Assembly (NCBI RefSeq): GCF_003604215.1
Contig: NZ_QXGS01000005.1
Location: 62,001 to 126,000, forward strand
From: Teichococcus vastitatis
Lineage (GTDB): Bacteria > Pseudomonadota > Alphaproteobacteria > Acetobacterales > Acetobacteraceae
Reading direction: 5' to 3'
Length of the DNA stretch: 64,000 nt
Shown here: positions 18,867 through 28,212 of the stretch, in pieces
Position numbering within the stretch: position 1 is the first letter of the stretch
How the letters are laid out: every line of letters starts with the position of its first letter
The notes under the pieces: generated by a model
Databases searched by the model: none
What the model was told of the DNA's origin: nothing
Seen by the model: only the letters and a program-made list of their open reading frames with translations
Position numbers and translations under genes: made by a program

Positions 18867-21260
18867 TCAGCCGCCGAGCAGCGCCTGGGCGCAGGCATCC
18901 AGGATCGCGTCGGTGTCCAGGCCGTGTTCGCGGTACAGGTCCGGGATGTCGCCGGCCTGGCCGAAATGGTCCACCCCGAGCGGCACCACGCGCTGCCCGC
19001 GCACCGCGCCGAGCCAAGCATGGGCCGCCGGGTGCCCGTCCAGCACGGAAACAATGGCCGCGTCGCGCGCCAGCGGTGCCAGCAGCGCCTCGATCGTGGA
19101 GGCCGCCGCACCGGGCGCCCGCCGCGCCGCCCGCCGCGAGGCCAGCCATTCCGCGTGCAACCGGTCCGGGCTGGTGATGGCGAGCAGCCCGGCCCCGGGC
19201 TCCTCGGCGCGCAGCTCCTCGAAGGCGGCCCAGGCTTCCGGCGCCACCGGACCCTGATAGGCGATGGCGATGCGGCCCCCCTCAGCGGGGTGTACCGCCC
19301 AGTAGCCGCCGGCGATCACCGCCGCCGGGTCCAGCGCCCGCTCCGGCTGCGCGATGGATCGGGTGGACAGCCGCAGCCACACCGCCGAGCCGTCAGGCTG
19401 CTGCATGTGGTGGAAAGCGTGGCGCAGCAGCACCGCCAGCTCGTCGGCATGCGCCGGCTCATAGGAAGCGAGCCGGTCCTGCGCCATGCCGATCAGCGGG
19501 GTGTTGACACTCTGGTGCTGCCCGCCTTCCGGCGCCAGGGTCAGGCCGGAGGGGGTGGACACCAGCAGGAAGCGCGCATCCTGGTAGCAGGCATAGATCA
19601 GCGCATCGAGGCCGCGGTTGACGAAGGGGTCGTACACCGTGCCCACCGGCAGCAGCCGTGCCCCATGCATCCGGTCCGCCAGTCCCAGCGCACCCAGCAC
19701 CAGGAACAGGTTCTGCTCGGCGATGCCGAGTTCCACGTGCTGCCCCTTCGGCGACATTCCCCAGCGCTGCGCCGAGGCCAGCTTGGCATCGCGGAACACG
19801 TCGTTCTTCAGGTGCCGGTCGAAGATGCCGCGCCTGTTCACCCAGGGCCCGAGGCTGGTGGACACCGTGACATCCGGGCTAGTGGTCACGATGCGCGAGG
19901 CGACGGCGGACCATTCCTTCTGGCCGCGGCCGATCTCGGCCATCAGCTCGCCAAAGCCGGCCTGGGTGGACAGCATCCGCGAGGGCGGCAGGCGCGGCGC
20001 CGGCAGCACGGGCGGCACCGGCACGGCGGGCGCGGACAGGCTGCGGCCCTCCGGCGCCAGCGCGGCGGCGAAGGGGATCTCGCGGAGAAAGCCTTCCAGC
20101 TCCGCGACCGGAAGGTCGAGGCCCTCGAAGCGGTCCCACTCATGTCCCTCGCGGATGCCCATCTCGCCGCGAAAGGCTTCCATCTGCTCCCGGGTCATCA
20201 GCCCGGCATGGTTGTCCTTGTGCCCGGCGAAGGGCAGCCCCATGCCCTTCACGGTGTAGGCGATGAAGCAGGTGGGCTGGTCGCCGGCGGCCTCCTGGGC
20301 GCGGAAGGCTTCCGTCAGCGTCTCGATGTCATGGCCGCCGAGATTGGTCATCAGCGCGCCCAGCTCGGCATCGTCCAGCGGGTCGATGATGGCGCGGATG
20401 CCGGGCATGCGGCCCAGCTCCGCCAGCACCGCGGCGCGCCAGGCGGCGCCGCCCTGGAAGGTCAGCGCGGCGTAGAGGCTGTTCGGGCAGTCGTCGATCC
20501 AGCGGCGCAGATGCTCGCCATCCTCCCGTGCGAAGGCGGCCTCCAGCTTGCGGCCGTATTTGAGTGTGACGACGTTCCAGCCCATGTCGCGGAACAGCCC
20601 CTCGATGCGGCCGAACAACCGGTCGGGGACCACGGAATCGAGGCTCTGGCGGTTGTAGTCGATCACCCACCAGACATCGCGCACATCGTGCTTCCAGCCT
20701 TCCAGCAGGGCCTCGTAGATGTTGCCCTCGTCCAGCTCGGCATCGCCGACGATGGCGACGTGACGGCCGCGCGGCATTCCCTCCCGCGCTAGGCCATGCA
20801 GGTGGACATAATCCTGCACCAGCGAGGCGAAGGAGGTCAGCGCCACGCCGAGGCCCACCGAGCCGGTGGAGAAATCCACCTCCGCACCGTCCTTGACGCG
20901 GGAAGGATAAGGCTGGATGCCGCCGAACTGGCGCAGCGTCGCCAGCTTGTCGCGCGATTGCCGCCCGAGCAGGTAGTTCACCGCGTGAAACACCGGCCCG
21001 GCATGCGGCTTCACCGCCACCCGGTCCTGCGGCCGCAGGATATCGAAATACAGCGCCGTCATGATCGCCGCCACGGAGGCCGAGGAAGCCTGGTGCCCGC
21101 CCACCTTCAGACCGTCGCGGTTGGGCCGGATGTGGTTGGCGTTGTGGATGGTCCAGGCTGAGAGCCAGAGCAGCTTGCGCTCCACCGCGCGCAGGAGCCG
21201 CAGGCGGCGAGCCGGGTCGTCAGCCGGCCGCAATCCGCGCGGATCGGGAGTGGCGTTCAT
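18867..21260 (-). CDS. Transketolase-like / homodimeric pyruvate dehydrogenase E1-like enzyme
   Basis: This is a 797-residue thiamine-diphosphate enzyme. The N-terminal half has GGHQASSASVAAIMTALYF, the HAGPVFHAVNYLLG segment, and the ThDP motif GDAELDEGN ending about 30 residues later in VIDYNRQSLD, as in AceE. A central pyrimidine-binding domain (LGIAEQNLFLVLGAL) and a C-terminal transketolase-like domain follow. It is about 90 residues shorter than E. coli AceE, and no E2 or E3 gene is near, so a full pyruvate dehydrogenase role is not assured. The ATG at 21260 has AAGGAAG upstream. Confidence 0.82.
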   Translation of the reverse strand: MNATPDPRGLRPADDPARRLRLLRAVERKLLWLSAWTIHNANHIRPNRDGLKVGGHQASSASVAAIMTALYFDILRPQDRVAVKPHAGPVFHAVNYLLGRQSRDKLATLRQFGGIQPYPSRVKDGAEVDFSTGSVGLGVALTSFASLVQDYVHLHGLAREGMPRGRHVAIVGDAELDEGNIYEALLEGWKHDVRDVWWVIDYNRQSLDSVVPDRLFGRIEGLFRDMGWNVVTLKYGRKLEAAFAREDGEHLRRWIDDCPNSLYAALTFQGGAAWRAAVLAELGRMPGIRAIIDPLDDAELGALMTNLGGHDIETLTEAFRAQEAAGDQPTCFIAYTVKGMGLPFAGHKDNHAGLMTREQMEAFRGEMGIREGHEWDRFEGLDLPVAELEGFLREIPFAAALAPEGRSLSAPAVPVPPVLPAPRLPPSRMLSTQAGFGELMAEIGRGQKEWSAVASRIVTTSPDVTVSTSLGPWVNRRGIFDRHLKNDVFRDAKLASAQRWGMSPKGQHVELGIAEQNLFLVLGALGLADRMHGARLLPVGTVYDPFVNRGLDALIYACYQDARFLLVSTPSGLTLAPEGGQHQSVNTPLIGMAQDRLASYEPAHADELAVLLRHAFHHMQQPDGSAVWLRLSTRSIAQPERALDPAAVIAGGYWAVHPAEGGRIAIAYQGPVAPEAWAAFEELRAEEPGAGLLAITSPDRLHAEWLASRRAARRAPGAAASTIEALLAPLARDAAIVSVLDGHPAAHAWLGAVRGQRVVPLGVDHFGQAGDIPDLYREHGLDTDAILDACAQALLGG

Positions 21261-21395
21261 GGCGCTTCCTTGCTGGTTCAGTCTCGGACCCACACAAGCT
21301 AGTGAAAAGCCCCGCCGCCACCAAGCGGACCACGTTCACGACCCGGCAATCATTATCATGTCTAGAATACCGCCTCGCACTGGAGCCCCGCCTGG

Positions 21396-22163
21396 ATGCC
21401 GCCTTCTGATTCACCCGGCTGCGCCGCCTGCCGGGGTCCCGCCGCGGCCCTGCCCGCCCTGTCGATGGCCTTTCAGCCGATCCTCCGCCGCGATGCCGCC
21501 GGATCGCGGCTTTATGCCTACGAGGCGCTGGTGCGCGGCCCCGCCGGGGAAGGGGCCGCCGGCGTGCTGGGCGCCATCACCGAAGCGAATCGCTACGCCT
21601 TCGACCAGGCCTGCCGCGTCTGCGCCATCGAAATGGCCACCGGACTGGGACTGATCGACACCGACGCGAAGCTGTCGATCAACTTCATGCCGAACGCCGT
21701 TTATGAACCCCGCGCCTGCATCCGGGCCACCCTGGCGGCGGCCGAGCGCAGCACCCTGCCGCGCGACAGGCTGATCTTCGAGTTCACCGAGAACGAGGCC
21801 ATGCAGGACCCGGCGCACCTGCTGCGCATCCTGGCCTGCTACCGCGACATCGGCTTTCGCACCGCAATCGATGATTTCGGCGCTGGGCATTCCGGCCTCA
21901 CCCTGCTGGCGGATTTCCAGCCCGATGCGGTAAAGCTCGACATGGCGCTGGTGCGCGGCGTGGACCGCGATGCGCGCCGGCGCAGCATCATCCGCCACAT
22001 GCTGGCGCTGTGCGGCGATCTCGGCTGCGACGTGGTGGCGGAAGGCGTCGAAACGGACGCCGAATTCCGCGTCCTGGAGGATCTGGGCGTCACCCTGTTC
22101 CAGGGCTACCTGATCGGCCGCCCCGGTTTCCAGACGCTGCCGCGCCCTGCCATCGCTGCCTGA
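21396..22163 (+). CDS. EAL-domain cyclic-di-GMP phosphodiesterase
   Basis: The 255-residue protein is almost entirely one EAL domain. The residues expected for an active enzyme are visible: the EAL triplet in YEALVRGP, Asn in LSINFMPNA, Glu in FEFTENE, the DD pair in AIDDFGAGHSG, Lys in AVKLDMALV, Glu in VAEGVET and Gln in LFQGYLIGRP. It should hydrolyse c-di-GMP. There is no sensor or GGDEF domain, only a short Cys-containing N-terminus (CAACRG). It is divergent from the E1-like gene. Confidence 0.92.
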   Translation: MPPSDSPGCAACRGPAAALPALSMAFQPILRRDAAGSRLYAYEALVRGPAGEGAAGVLGAITEANRYAFDQACRVCAIEMATGLGLIDTDAKLSINFMPNAVYEPRACIRATLAAAERSTLPRDRLIFEFTENEAMQDPAHLLRILACYRDIGFRTAIDDFGAGHSGLTLLADFQPDAVKLDMALVRGVDRDARRRSIIRHMLALCGDLGCDVVAEGVETDAEFRVLEDLGVTLFQGYLIGRPGFQTLPRPAIAA

Positions 22164-22182
22164 GGCGAGGGCAGGCAGCAGA

Positions 22183-23592
22183 TTATTGCGGGCCGCTGCG
22201 TGCCAGCCTGCGCAGCGCCGTGGTTGCGGCGCGGCTGCCCTCCCCCACATACGCCTCGTGGTAATCCTCGATCTTGGCCGGGTCGTAGAGGTAATTGACC
22301 ATGAAGCCGATGCTCTCGCGCATTCCCTTCTCGGACACGTCGCCGCGCCAGCACACCCGCTCAATCCGCGCGCCATTGGACAGGTGGAAATGGCCCACCG
22401 GGTCGCGGGCCCGCTTGCCGCCGCGCCCGGTCTCCAGCACGAGGTAGCGGGCGCAAAGCCGCGTCAGCACCGGTTCCGCCTTCAGGCCCCAGCTGCCCGC
22501 CAGAGCGCGCGGCCCGGCCAGAAGGGCGCGCAGCGCCGCGTCGCCGCTGGCAAGCCCCGACCACTCCACGAGCTGCTTCGCCTCCTCCTCGGTCAGCAGC
22601 TTCGGCTCCGCCTCGCTGGTGCGCTCCTCCAGCCAGCGGCGGAAGCCGGGGATCGGGGACAGGGTGGAGAAGGTCTTCAGGTTGGGCAGTTCCTCGCGCA
22701 ACAGGGAGACCACGCGCTTGATCAGGAAATTGCCGAAGGAAATGCCGTCCAGGCCGCGCTGGCAGTTGTTGATGGAATAGAAGATGGCGGTATCGGCCTT
22801 GCGCGGGTCCTGCACCGGCGCCTTCTCGTCCAGCAGCTTCTGCACCGAGCCGGACAGGCCCTGCACCAGCGCCACCTCGACGAAGATCAGCGGCTCCTCC
22901 GGCATGCGCGGATGGAAGAAGGCGTAGCAGCGGCGGTCGGAATCCAGGCGGTTCTTCAGGTCGCGCCAGGTGCGGATCCGGTGCACCGCCTCGTAGCCCA
23001 CCAGCTTCTCCAGCAGGGCGGCGGGCGAGTTCCAGTCGATGCGGCGGAGTTCCAGGAAGCCGATGTCGAACCAGTTGGCCAGCAGGCCGCGCAGATCGGC
23101 ATCCAGAGCGCCCAGCATGGGATCGCGCCCCATCAGCCGGTTCAGGTCGGCGCGCAGATCCACCAGGAACTTCATGCCGTCTGGGATGGTGGTGAACTGC
23201 GTCAGCAGCCGCAGGCGCGGCGGCTCCAGCACCCGGCGCAGCTTGGCCTTGGCACTGGCGCGGGACGCGTTGTCCCGGGCGGCACTGACCTCACGCATCG
23301 CCGCCTCCACCGAAGCCGGGTCGGAGTCGAAGCTCGCTAGGGCCTGGAAGAAGCCGGCGCGTCCCGCCTCATCCAGCGTCAGATAGGATTGCGCCAGGCT
23401 GGCGGCGCGGTTGCGGGCCGAAACCTCGCCGCCGCGCGCCTCCAGGCAGGCCCGCATGCGGGCTTCCCACGACGCATCCTCGGCAGGACCTCCGACTGAG
23501 GCGGCCATGTCGCGCCACAGCACGGTGACGCGCTTCAATGCCCGGTCGAACAATCCTTCCGAGCCGGAAGGAACAATGGCAACGTCGGACAT
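22183..23592 (-). CDS. Malonyl-CoA decarboxylase
   Basis: This 469-residue protein matches the malonyl-CoA decarboxylase family, which converts malonyl-CoA to acetyl-CoA and CO2. The helical N-terminal domain (up to about residue 170) is followed by a GNAT-fold catalytic domain with FFHPRMPEEPLIFVEVAL, TFSTLSPIPGFRRWL (conserved Ser) and HFHLSNGARIERVCW (conserved His). The C-terminal GFMVNYLYDP is typical. It is convergent with the EAL gene and stands 47 bases after the nnr gene on the same strand. Confidence 0.93.
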   Translation of the reverse strand: MSDVAIVPSGSEGLFDRALKRVTVLWRDMAASVGGPAEDASWEARMRACLEARGGEVSARNRAASLAQSYLTLDEAGRAGFFQALASFDSDPASVEAAMREVSAARDNASRASAKAKLRRVLEPPRLRLLTQFTTIPDGMKFLVDLRADLNRLMGRDPMLGALDADLRGLLANWFDIGFLELRRIDWNSPAALLEKLVGYEAVHRIRTWRDLKNRLDSDRRCYAFFHPRMPEEPLIFVEVALVQGLSGSVQKLLDEKAPVQDPRKADTAIFYSINNCQRGLDGISFGNFLIKRVVSLLREELPNLKTFSTLSPIPGFRRWLEERTSEAEPKLLTEEEAKQLVEWSGLASGDAALRALLAGPRALAGSWGLKAEPVLTRLCARYLVLETGRGGKRARDPVGHFHLSNGARIERVCWRGDVSEKGMRESIGFMVNYLYDPAKIEDYHEAYVGEGSRAATTALRRLARSGPQ

Positions 23593-23639
23593 GTGGGCTC
23601 CCCGGCATTACGCCAGTAATCTGGCGAAACATGTAGTGA

Positions 23640-25127
23640 TCAGCTTGCCGCAGTCCAGCCCCCAGAGGAAAGCGCCACCGCGACGGCGGGGCCGATTCCC
23701 GACAACACGTCTTCGGCAATCAAGGGTTGATCCGGCCGGGCGCCGCCCAGAGCCGCAGTGGCGGCCGCGCCGTGCAGGAAAGCGGCGGCGGCGGCGGCCT
23801 CGAAGGGCGGCATGTGCTGCGCCAGCAGACCGGCCACCAGCCCCGCCAACACGTCTCCGGAGCCGGCCGTGGCCAGGGCGGGCGGCGCGTTGCTGTTGAT
23901 GGCGGCGCGACCATCCGGCGCCGCGATGATGCTGTCCGAGCCCTTCAGCAGCACCACGGAGCTGGTGCGGGCAGCGGCCGCGCGCGCCGCCGCAAGCCGG
24001 TCCTCCGTCGCGGCGCCGAAGACGCGGGCAAATTCGCCGGCATGCGGCGTCAGCACCGCCGCGCCCCGCAGCGCGTCCGGCTGCCCGGCGGCGGCGGTCA
24101 GCGCGCCGCCATCCGCGACCACCGCGCGGCCGGCCTGCACCAGCCGCCGCAACAGATCCAGGATCGCCTGGCCCGGCGACGCGCCGGGGCCGAGCAGCCA
24201 GGCGTTGCGGCGCGGATCCTCGATCAGCGCCTCGGGCGGGTCGTCGCGCACCAGCAGGCCAGGCTCGCCGGCGCGGAACAGCGCCGCGGTGGGACCATCC
24301 GGCGCCGCCACCGTGGCCAGCCCGGCGCCGACCCGCCGCGCGGCCGATGCCGCCAGCCGCGCGGCGCCCGGCATGGTGGCGCCCGCCACCAGGGTGACAT
24401 GGCCGAGGCTGAATTTGTGGCTCTCGGCATCACGACGCGGCAGGCGCCACAAGGCCGGACCATTGGCAAAACTGGACGGGGCGATGCCCTGCAGAACCGC
24501 GCCCGGCAGGCCGATCGGCGCCAGCACCGTTTCGCCGCATAGTTCACGGCCGGGAAGCAGCAGGTGTCCGGGTTTGCGCCGGAAAAAGGTCACGGTCAGG
24601 GCCGCCTGTGCCGCGAAGCCGCGCACCTGCCCGGTCGCGCCATCAACCCCGGAGGGCACATCCACCGCCACCACCGGGGCCGAGACGCCGCGCAGCAGCG
24701 CCGCCAGCTCCGGCGCCAGGTCGCGTTGCAGCCCGGCGCCGAACAGCGCATCGATCACCAGCCCGGCGCGGGCAATCTCCGCGGCCTCCAGCCCCAGGCA
24801 CGGGCCGCGCCAGGCGGCGGCGGCCAGCGCGGCGTCGCTGCCGAGCCGCGGCGGTGCCAGCGCCGCGACACCGACCGGCCATCCCGCCTGTTCCAGCAGC
24901 CGCGCGGCGACGTAGCCGTCACCACCATTATTGCCGGGGCCGGCCAGCACCAGCACGCGACAGGGCCGGAACCGGGCGCGCACCGCCCGGGCCACCGCCG
25001 CCCCTGCGGCCTGCATCAGGGCAAGGCCGGACACGCCACCAGCGATGGCGGCACGATCGGCCTCGGCCATCTCGGCCGGGGTGAGCAGTTCGGCGGGCAG
25101 CGTGGAAGAAGCGGGCGCGCGGAGCAT
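23640..25127 (-). CDS. nnr: Bifunctional NAD(P)H-hydrate epimerase / ADP-dependent dehydratase
   Basis: This is a 495-residue YjeF-type enzyme that repairs hydrated NAD(P)H. The N-terminal epimerase half (to about residue 215) has LVLAGPGNNGGDGYVAARLL and VDVPSGVDGATG. The C-terminal ribokinase-like dehydratase half has SLGHVTLVAGA, AAVLTPHAGEFARVFG, LLKGSDSIIA and the phosphate-binding TAGSGDVLAGLVAGLLA. The ATG at 25127 begins MLRAPASSTLP just before the domain. It is divergent from the ABC ATPase gene with 192 bases between them. Confidence 0.94.
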   Translation of the reverse strand: MLRAPASSTLPAELLTPAEMAEADRAAIAGGVSGLALMQAAGAAVARAVRARFRPCRVLVLAGPGNNGGDGYVAARLLEQAGWPVGVAALAPPRLGSDAALAAAAWRGPCLGLEAAEIARAGLVIDALFGAGLQRDLAPELAALLRGVSAPVVAVDVPSGVDGATGQVRGFAAQAALTVTFFRRKPGHLLLPGRELCGETVLAPIGLPGAVLQGIAPSSFANGPALWRLPRRDAESHKFSLGHVTLVAGATMPGAARLAASAARRVGAGLATVAAPDGPTAALFRAGEPGLLVRDDPPEALIEDPRRNAWLLGPGASPGQAILDLLRRLVQAGRAVVADGGALTAAAGQPDALRGAAVLTPHAGEFARVFGAATEDRLAAARAAAARTSSVVLLKGSDSIIAAPDGRAAINSNAPPALATAGSGDVLAGLVAGLLAQHMPPFEAAAAAAFLHGAAATAALGGARPDQPLIAEDVLSGIGPAVAVALSSGGWTAAS

Positions 25128-25319
25128 CACCGCAGCAACACGGGCCCGCCGCCGCCGTTGCGTGACATCGGGGCCGCGCCGCCCCCGCAATGCCCAGCCG
25201 ATGGGCAGGGTTGGCCCGGAACCCTGCATCTTTGCCGCTGCCGCGGTACGGCAGGCTTGCCTTCGCACCCCATGGCTTGGCACTTGCAGGGCGGAACACG
25301 GGTGCGGCAGGGATTGGGC

Positions 25320-26138
25320 ATGGCGACGAAGGAGCGGCCTTTCGTCGAGATCGACGGGGTCTCGATGCAATATGGCGGCGTGGAGGGCACGCTGGCGCTG
25401 CGCGACGCCACCCTGAATGTCGCGCGGGGCGAGTTCGTCGTCGTGGTCGGGCCTTCCGGCTGCGGCAAGTCGACGCTGATGAAGCTGGTATCCGGTCTCT
25501 GGCCCTCCAGCGCCGGCAGCGTCATCGTCGGTGGGCAGGAGGTGGACCGGCCGCTCTCCGTGGTCGGCATGGCGTTCCAGAACCCTACCCTGCTGCCCTG
25601 GCGCAACATCCTCAGCAACGTGATGCTGCCGCTGGAGGTGGTGGAGCCTCACAGGCGGCGCCTGCGGCGCGAGCGGGCCGCCTATGAGGACAAGGCGCAC
25701 AGGCTGCTGGCCATGGTCGGGCTGGCGGGCTTCGAGAAGCGCTTTCCCTATCAGCTGTCCGGTGGCATGCAGCAGCGCGCCAGCCTGTGCCGCGCACTGG
25801 TGCACGACCCCGAGCTGCTGATGCTGGACGAGCCCTTCGGTGCGCTCGACATCTTCACCCGCGAGGATCTCTGGGCCCAGCTCCAGGAGGTCTGCCTGAC
25901 GCTGAAGCCCACCGTGATCCTGGTGACGCACGACCTGAGGGAAGCCGTGTTCCTGGCCGACCGCGTGCTGGTGATGTCCTCCCGCCCAGGCCGCATCCTG
26001 GCCGAGCGCACGGTTCCGTTCGACCGCCCCCGCTCCCTCGACGACACCTACAAGCAGGACTTCCAGGATCTGGTGCACGAGTTGCGCGACCATATCAACG
26101 CCGCCCGCAAGGGCGGGGAGATCGCCGATGCCGCCTGA
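25320..26138 (+). CDS. ABC transporter ATP-binding protein, nitrate/sulfonate/taurine type
   Basis: A 272-residue ABC ATPase with Walker A VGPSGCGKSTLMKL, Q-loop (MAFQNPTLLPWRN), signature LSGGMQQRASLCRAL, Walker B LLMLDEPFGALD and H-loop ILVTHDLREAV. The closest recognisable subfamily is the NitT/TauT type importing small anions or pyrimidine-like compounds. The ATG at 25320 has an AGGGA box 8 bases upstream. The permease gene overlaps its end by 11 bases. No periplasmic binding protein of the matching family lies next to it. Confidence 0.92.
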   Translation: MATKERPFVEIDGVSMQYGGVEGTLALRDATLNVARGEFVVVVGPSGCGKSTLMKLVSGLWPSSAGSVIVGGQEVDRPLSVVGMAFQNPTLLPWRNILSNVMLPLEVVEPHRRRLRRERAAYEDKAHRLLAMVGLAGFEKRFPYQLSGGMQQRASLCRALVHDPELLMLDEPFGALDIFTREDLWAQLQEVCLTLKPTVILVTHDLREAVFLADRVLVMSSRPGRILAERTVPFDRPRSLDDTYKQDFQDLVHELRDHINAARKGGEIADAA

Positions 26139-27048
26139 TCAGGGCTCCCCCACCCCGCGGCGCGGAAGCGACCCCGCACCGCGCCCCGGCGATGATTCCG
26201 CGCCGCGCCGCGGCGAGGCGAATGCCCGGCGCGTGGAAGCGCTCGCGGCGGCGGCGCGGCGGCGGCGGCGGCTGCAGACATTGCTGCCGTGGATCATCAT
26301 CGCCGCGACCTTTCTGCTGTGGGAGGTACTGGTGCGGGGGCTGCAGATCGACGCCTTCATCCTGCCCGCGCCATCGGCCATCGCCGCGTCCATGATCCAG
26401 TGGTGGGAGCCGTTGCTGAGCAATGCCTGGCAGACCTTGATGACCACGCTGGTGGGCTTCGGCCTCGCCATCGTGTTCGGGCTGGCGCTGGGCGTGGCCA
26501 TCGGCTCCTCCACCCTGCTCTACCATGGGCTGTACCCGCTGCTGATCGGCTTCAACTCGGTGCCCAAGGTGGCGGTGGTGCCGATCCTGGTGATCTGGTT
26601 CGGCATCGGCACGGTGCCGGCCATCATCACCGCCTTCCTGATCTCCTTCTTTCCCATCGTGGTGAACGTCGCCACCGGCATCGCCACGGTGGAGCCCGAG
26701 CTGCGCGACGTGCTGCGCGCGCTCGGCGCGCGGCCGGTCGACATCATCCGAAAGGTCGGGCTGCCGCGCGCGATGCCCTACTTCTTCGCCTCGCTGAAGA
26801 TCGCGATCACCGTGGCATTCGTGGGCTCCATCCTGGCCGAAACGGTGGGCTCCAATTCCGGCATCGGCCAACTGATGCTCTCGGCCAGCAGCCGCTTCGA
26901 CGTGCCGCTGGTGTTCGCGGGCCTGATGGTGACGGCGGTGATGGGCGTGGTGATGTACGCCGTCGCCGTTGCCATCGAGGAACGGACCACCGGCTGGGCG
27001 ACGCGGGGTCAGGCGGAACAGAACGTCACCAGCCTGCCCGGCGGCTGA
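26128..27048 (+). CDS. ABC transporter permease, nitrate/sulfonate/taurine type
   Basis: A 306-residue BPD_transp_1 permease with about six membrane helices. It begins with a hydrophilic, charged N-terminus of roughly 45 residues built from loosely repeated Pro/Arg/Gly/Asp segments. The first helix is LLPWIIIAATFLLWEVLV. The EAA-type loop is visible as LRDVLRALGARPVDIIRKVGLP. It overlaps the ATPase gene by 11 bases, so the two form one transporter. The next gene encodes a TRAP-type, not ABC-type, binding protein. Confidence 0.92.
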   Translation: MPPDQGSPTPRRGSDPAPRPGDDSAPRRGEANARRVEALAAAARRRRRLQTLLPWIIIAATFLLWEVLVRGLQIDAFILPAPSAIAASMIQWWEPLLSNAWQTLMTTLVGFGLAIVFGLALGVAIGSSTLLYHGLYPLLIGFNSVPKVAVVPILVIWFGIGTVPAIITAFLISFFPIVVNVATGIATVEPELRDVLRALGARPVDIIRKVGLPRAMPYFFASLKIAITVAFVGSILAETVGSNSGIGQLMLSASSRFDVPLVFAGLMVTAVMGVVMYAVAVAIEERTTGWATRGQAEQNVTSLPGG

Positions 27049-27137
27049 GCGCCCCACGGGAACGCTTGCGCCCCGGCTTGCACGCCGCCACGCTGGCGGC
27101 CCGGCGATCCCGCCGCCCCCGGGAGGATTCACGAACC

Positions 27138-28178
27138 ATGGTGCAACGACGCCACCTGCCCGCCCTCGCGGCCGGGCTCCTTGCCGCACCACTGGCGGCG
27201 CCGCGCATCGCCAGCGCCCAGGCGGCCTCCGTCACGCTGCGCCTGCACCACTTCCTGCCGGCGGTGTCCAACATCCACCGCAACTTCCTGCAGCCCTGGA
27301 GCAAGGGGATCGAGGACGCCACCGATGGCGGGCTGAAGATCCGGATCTTCCCCTCCATGCAGCTCGGCGGCGCACCGCCGCAGCTCTACGACCAGGCGCG
27401 GGACGGCGTGGCCGACATCGTCTGGACCCTGCCCGGCTACACCGCCGGGCGCTTTCCGAAGATGGAGGTGATGGAGCTGCCCTTCATCGCCAACCATGGC
27501 GGCGTGTCCAATGCCCGCGCCTGCCAAGCTTTCGCCGGCGAGCACCTCCGGGAAGAGTTCGGCGAGGTGCAGCCGCTGGTGTTCTGGGCCCATGATGCCG
27601 GGCTGATCCATTCCCGCCGCCCGGTCCGCACCATGGAGGATCTGAGCGGCCTGAAGCTGCGCTTCCCGACCCGGCAGGCCGGCGAGGGACTGCGCGCCCT
27701 CGGCGCCGCACCGATCGGCATGCCGGTGCCGCAGGTGCCGGAGGCGCTGAGCCAGGGCGTGCTGGACGGCGCCGTGGTGCCGTGGGAGGTGGTGCCCTCC
27801 ATTAAGCTGCAGGAGCTGGTGAAGAACCACACGGCCATTCCGGGCAGCCCCACCTTCTACACCGCGACCAACGTGCTGGCGATGAACAAGGCGAAATATG
27901 CCGCGCTACCGGAGGCGCTGCGGAGCACGCTCGACCAGCATTCGGGCATGGTGGCCGCGGCCGCCGTCGGCGCCACCTTGGACCAGCAGGCGGTGCAGAA
28001 CTCCGAGGTGGCGCGCAAGCGCGGCAACACGCTGATCGAGATCACCGCCGAGGAAGCAGCGCGCTGGCGCCAAGCTTGCCAGCCGGTTACCGAAGCCTGG
28101 CTGGGCCAGATGCGGGACCGCGGCGGCGAGGCGCTGCTGGACGCGGCGCGCGCCGCCTTCGCGCATCACGCCGGCTGA
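27138..28178 (+). CDS. dctP: TRAP transporter substrate-binding protein DctP
   Basis: This is a 346-residue periplasmic solute receptor for a tripartite ATP-independent transporter. A signal peptide covers the first 28 residues (RRHLPALAAGLLAAPLAAPR, ending ASA-QA). The DctP fold follows, with LSGLKLRFPTRQAGEGLRAL containing the conserved Arg that binds the substrate carboxylate. The ATG at 27138 has GGAGG upstream at 11 bases. dctQ and dctM follow. Carboxylate substrates are typical, and the neighbouring pca genes suggest an aromatic or dicarboxylic acid, which is inference. Confidence 0.92.
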   Translation: MVQRRHLPALAAGLLAAPLAAPRIASAQAASVTLRLHHFLPAVSNIHRNFLQPWSKGIEDATDGGLKIRIFPSMQLGGAPPQLYDQARDGVADIVWTLPGYTAGRFPKMEVMELPFIANHGGVSNARACQAFAGEHLREEFGEVQPLVFWAHDAGLIHSRRPVRTMEDLSGLKLRFPTRQAGEGLRALGAAPIGMPVPQVPEALSQGVLDGAVVPWEVVPSIKLQELVKNHTAIPGSPTFYTATNVLAMNKAKYAALPEALRSTLDQHSGMVAAAAVGATLDQQAVQNSEVARKRGNTLIEITAEEAARWRQACQPVTEAWLGQMRDRGGEALLDAARAAFAHHAG

Positions 28179-28212
28179 ACCCGCCCCACCGACCCAGGAG
28201 AACCGCCCGGAC

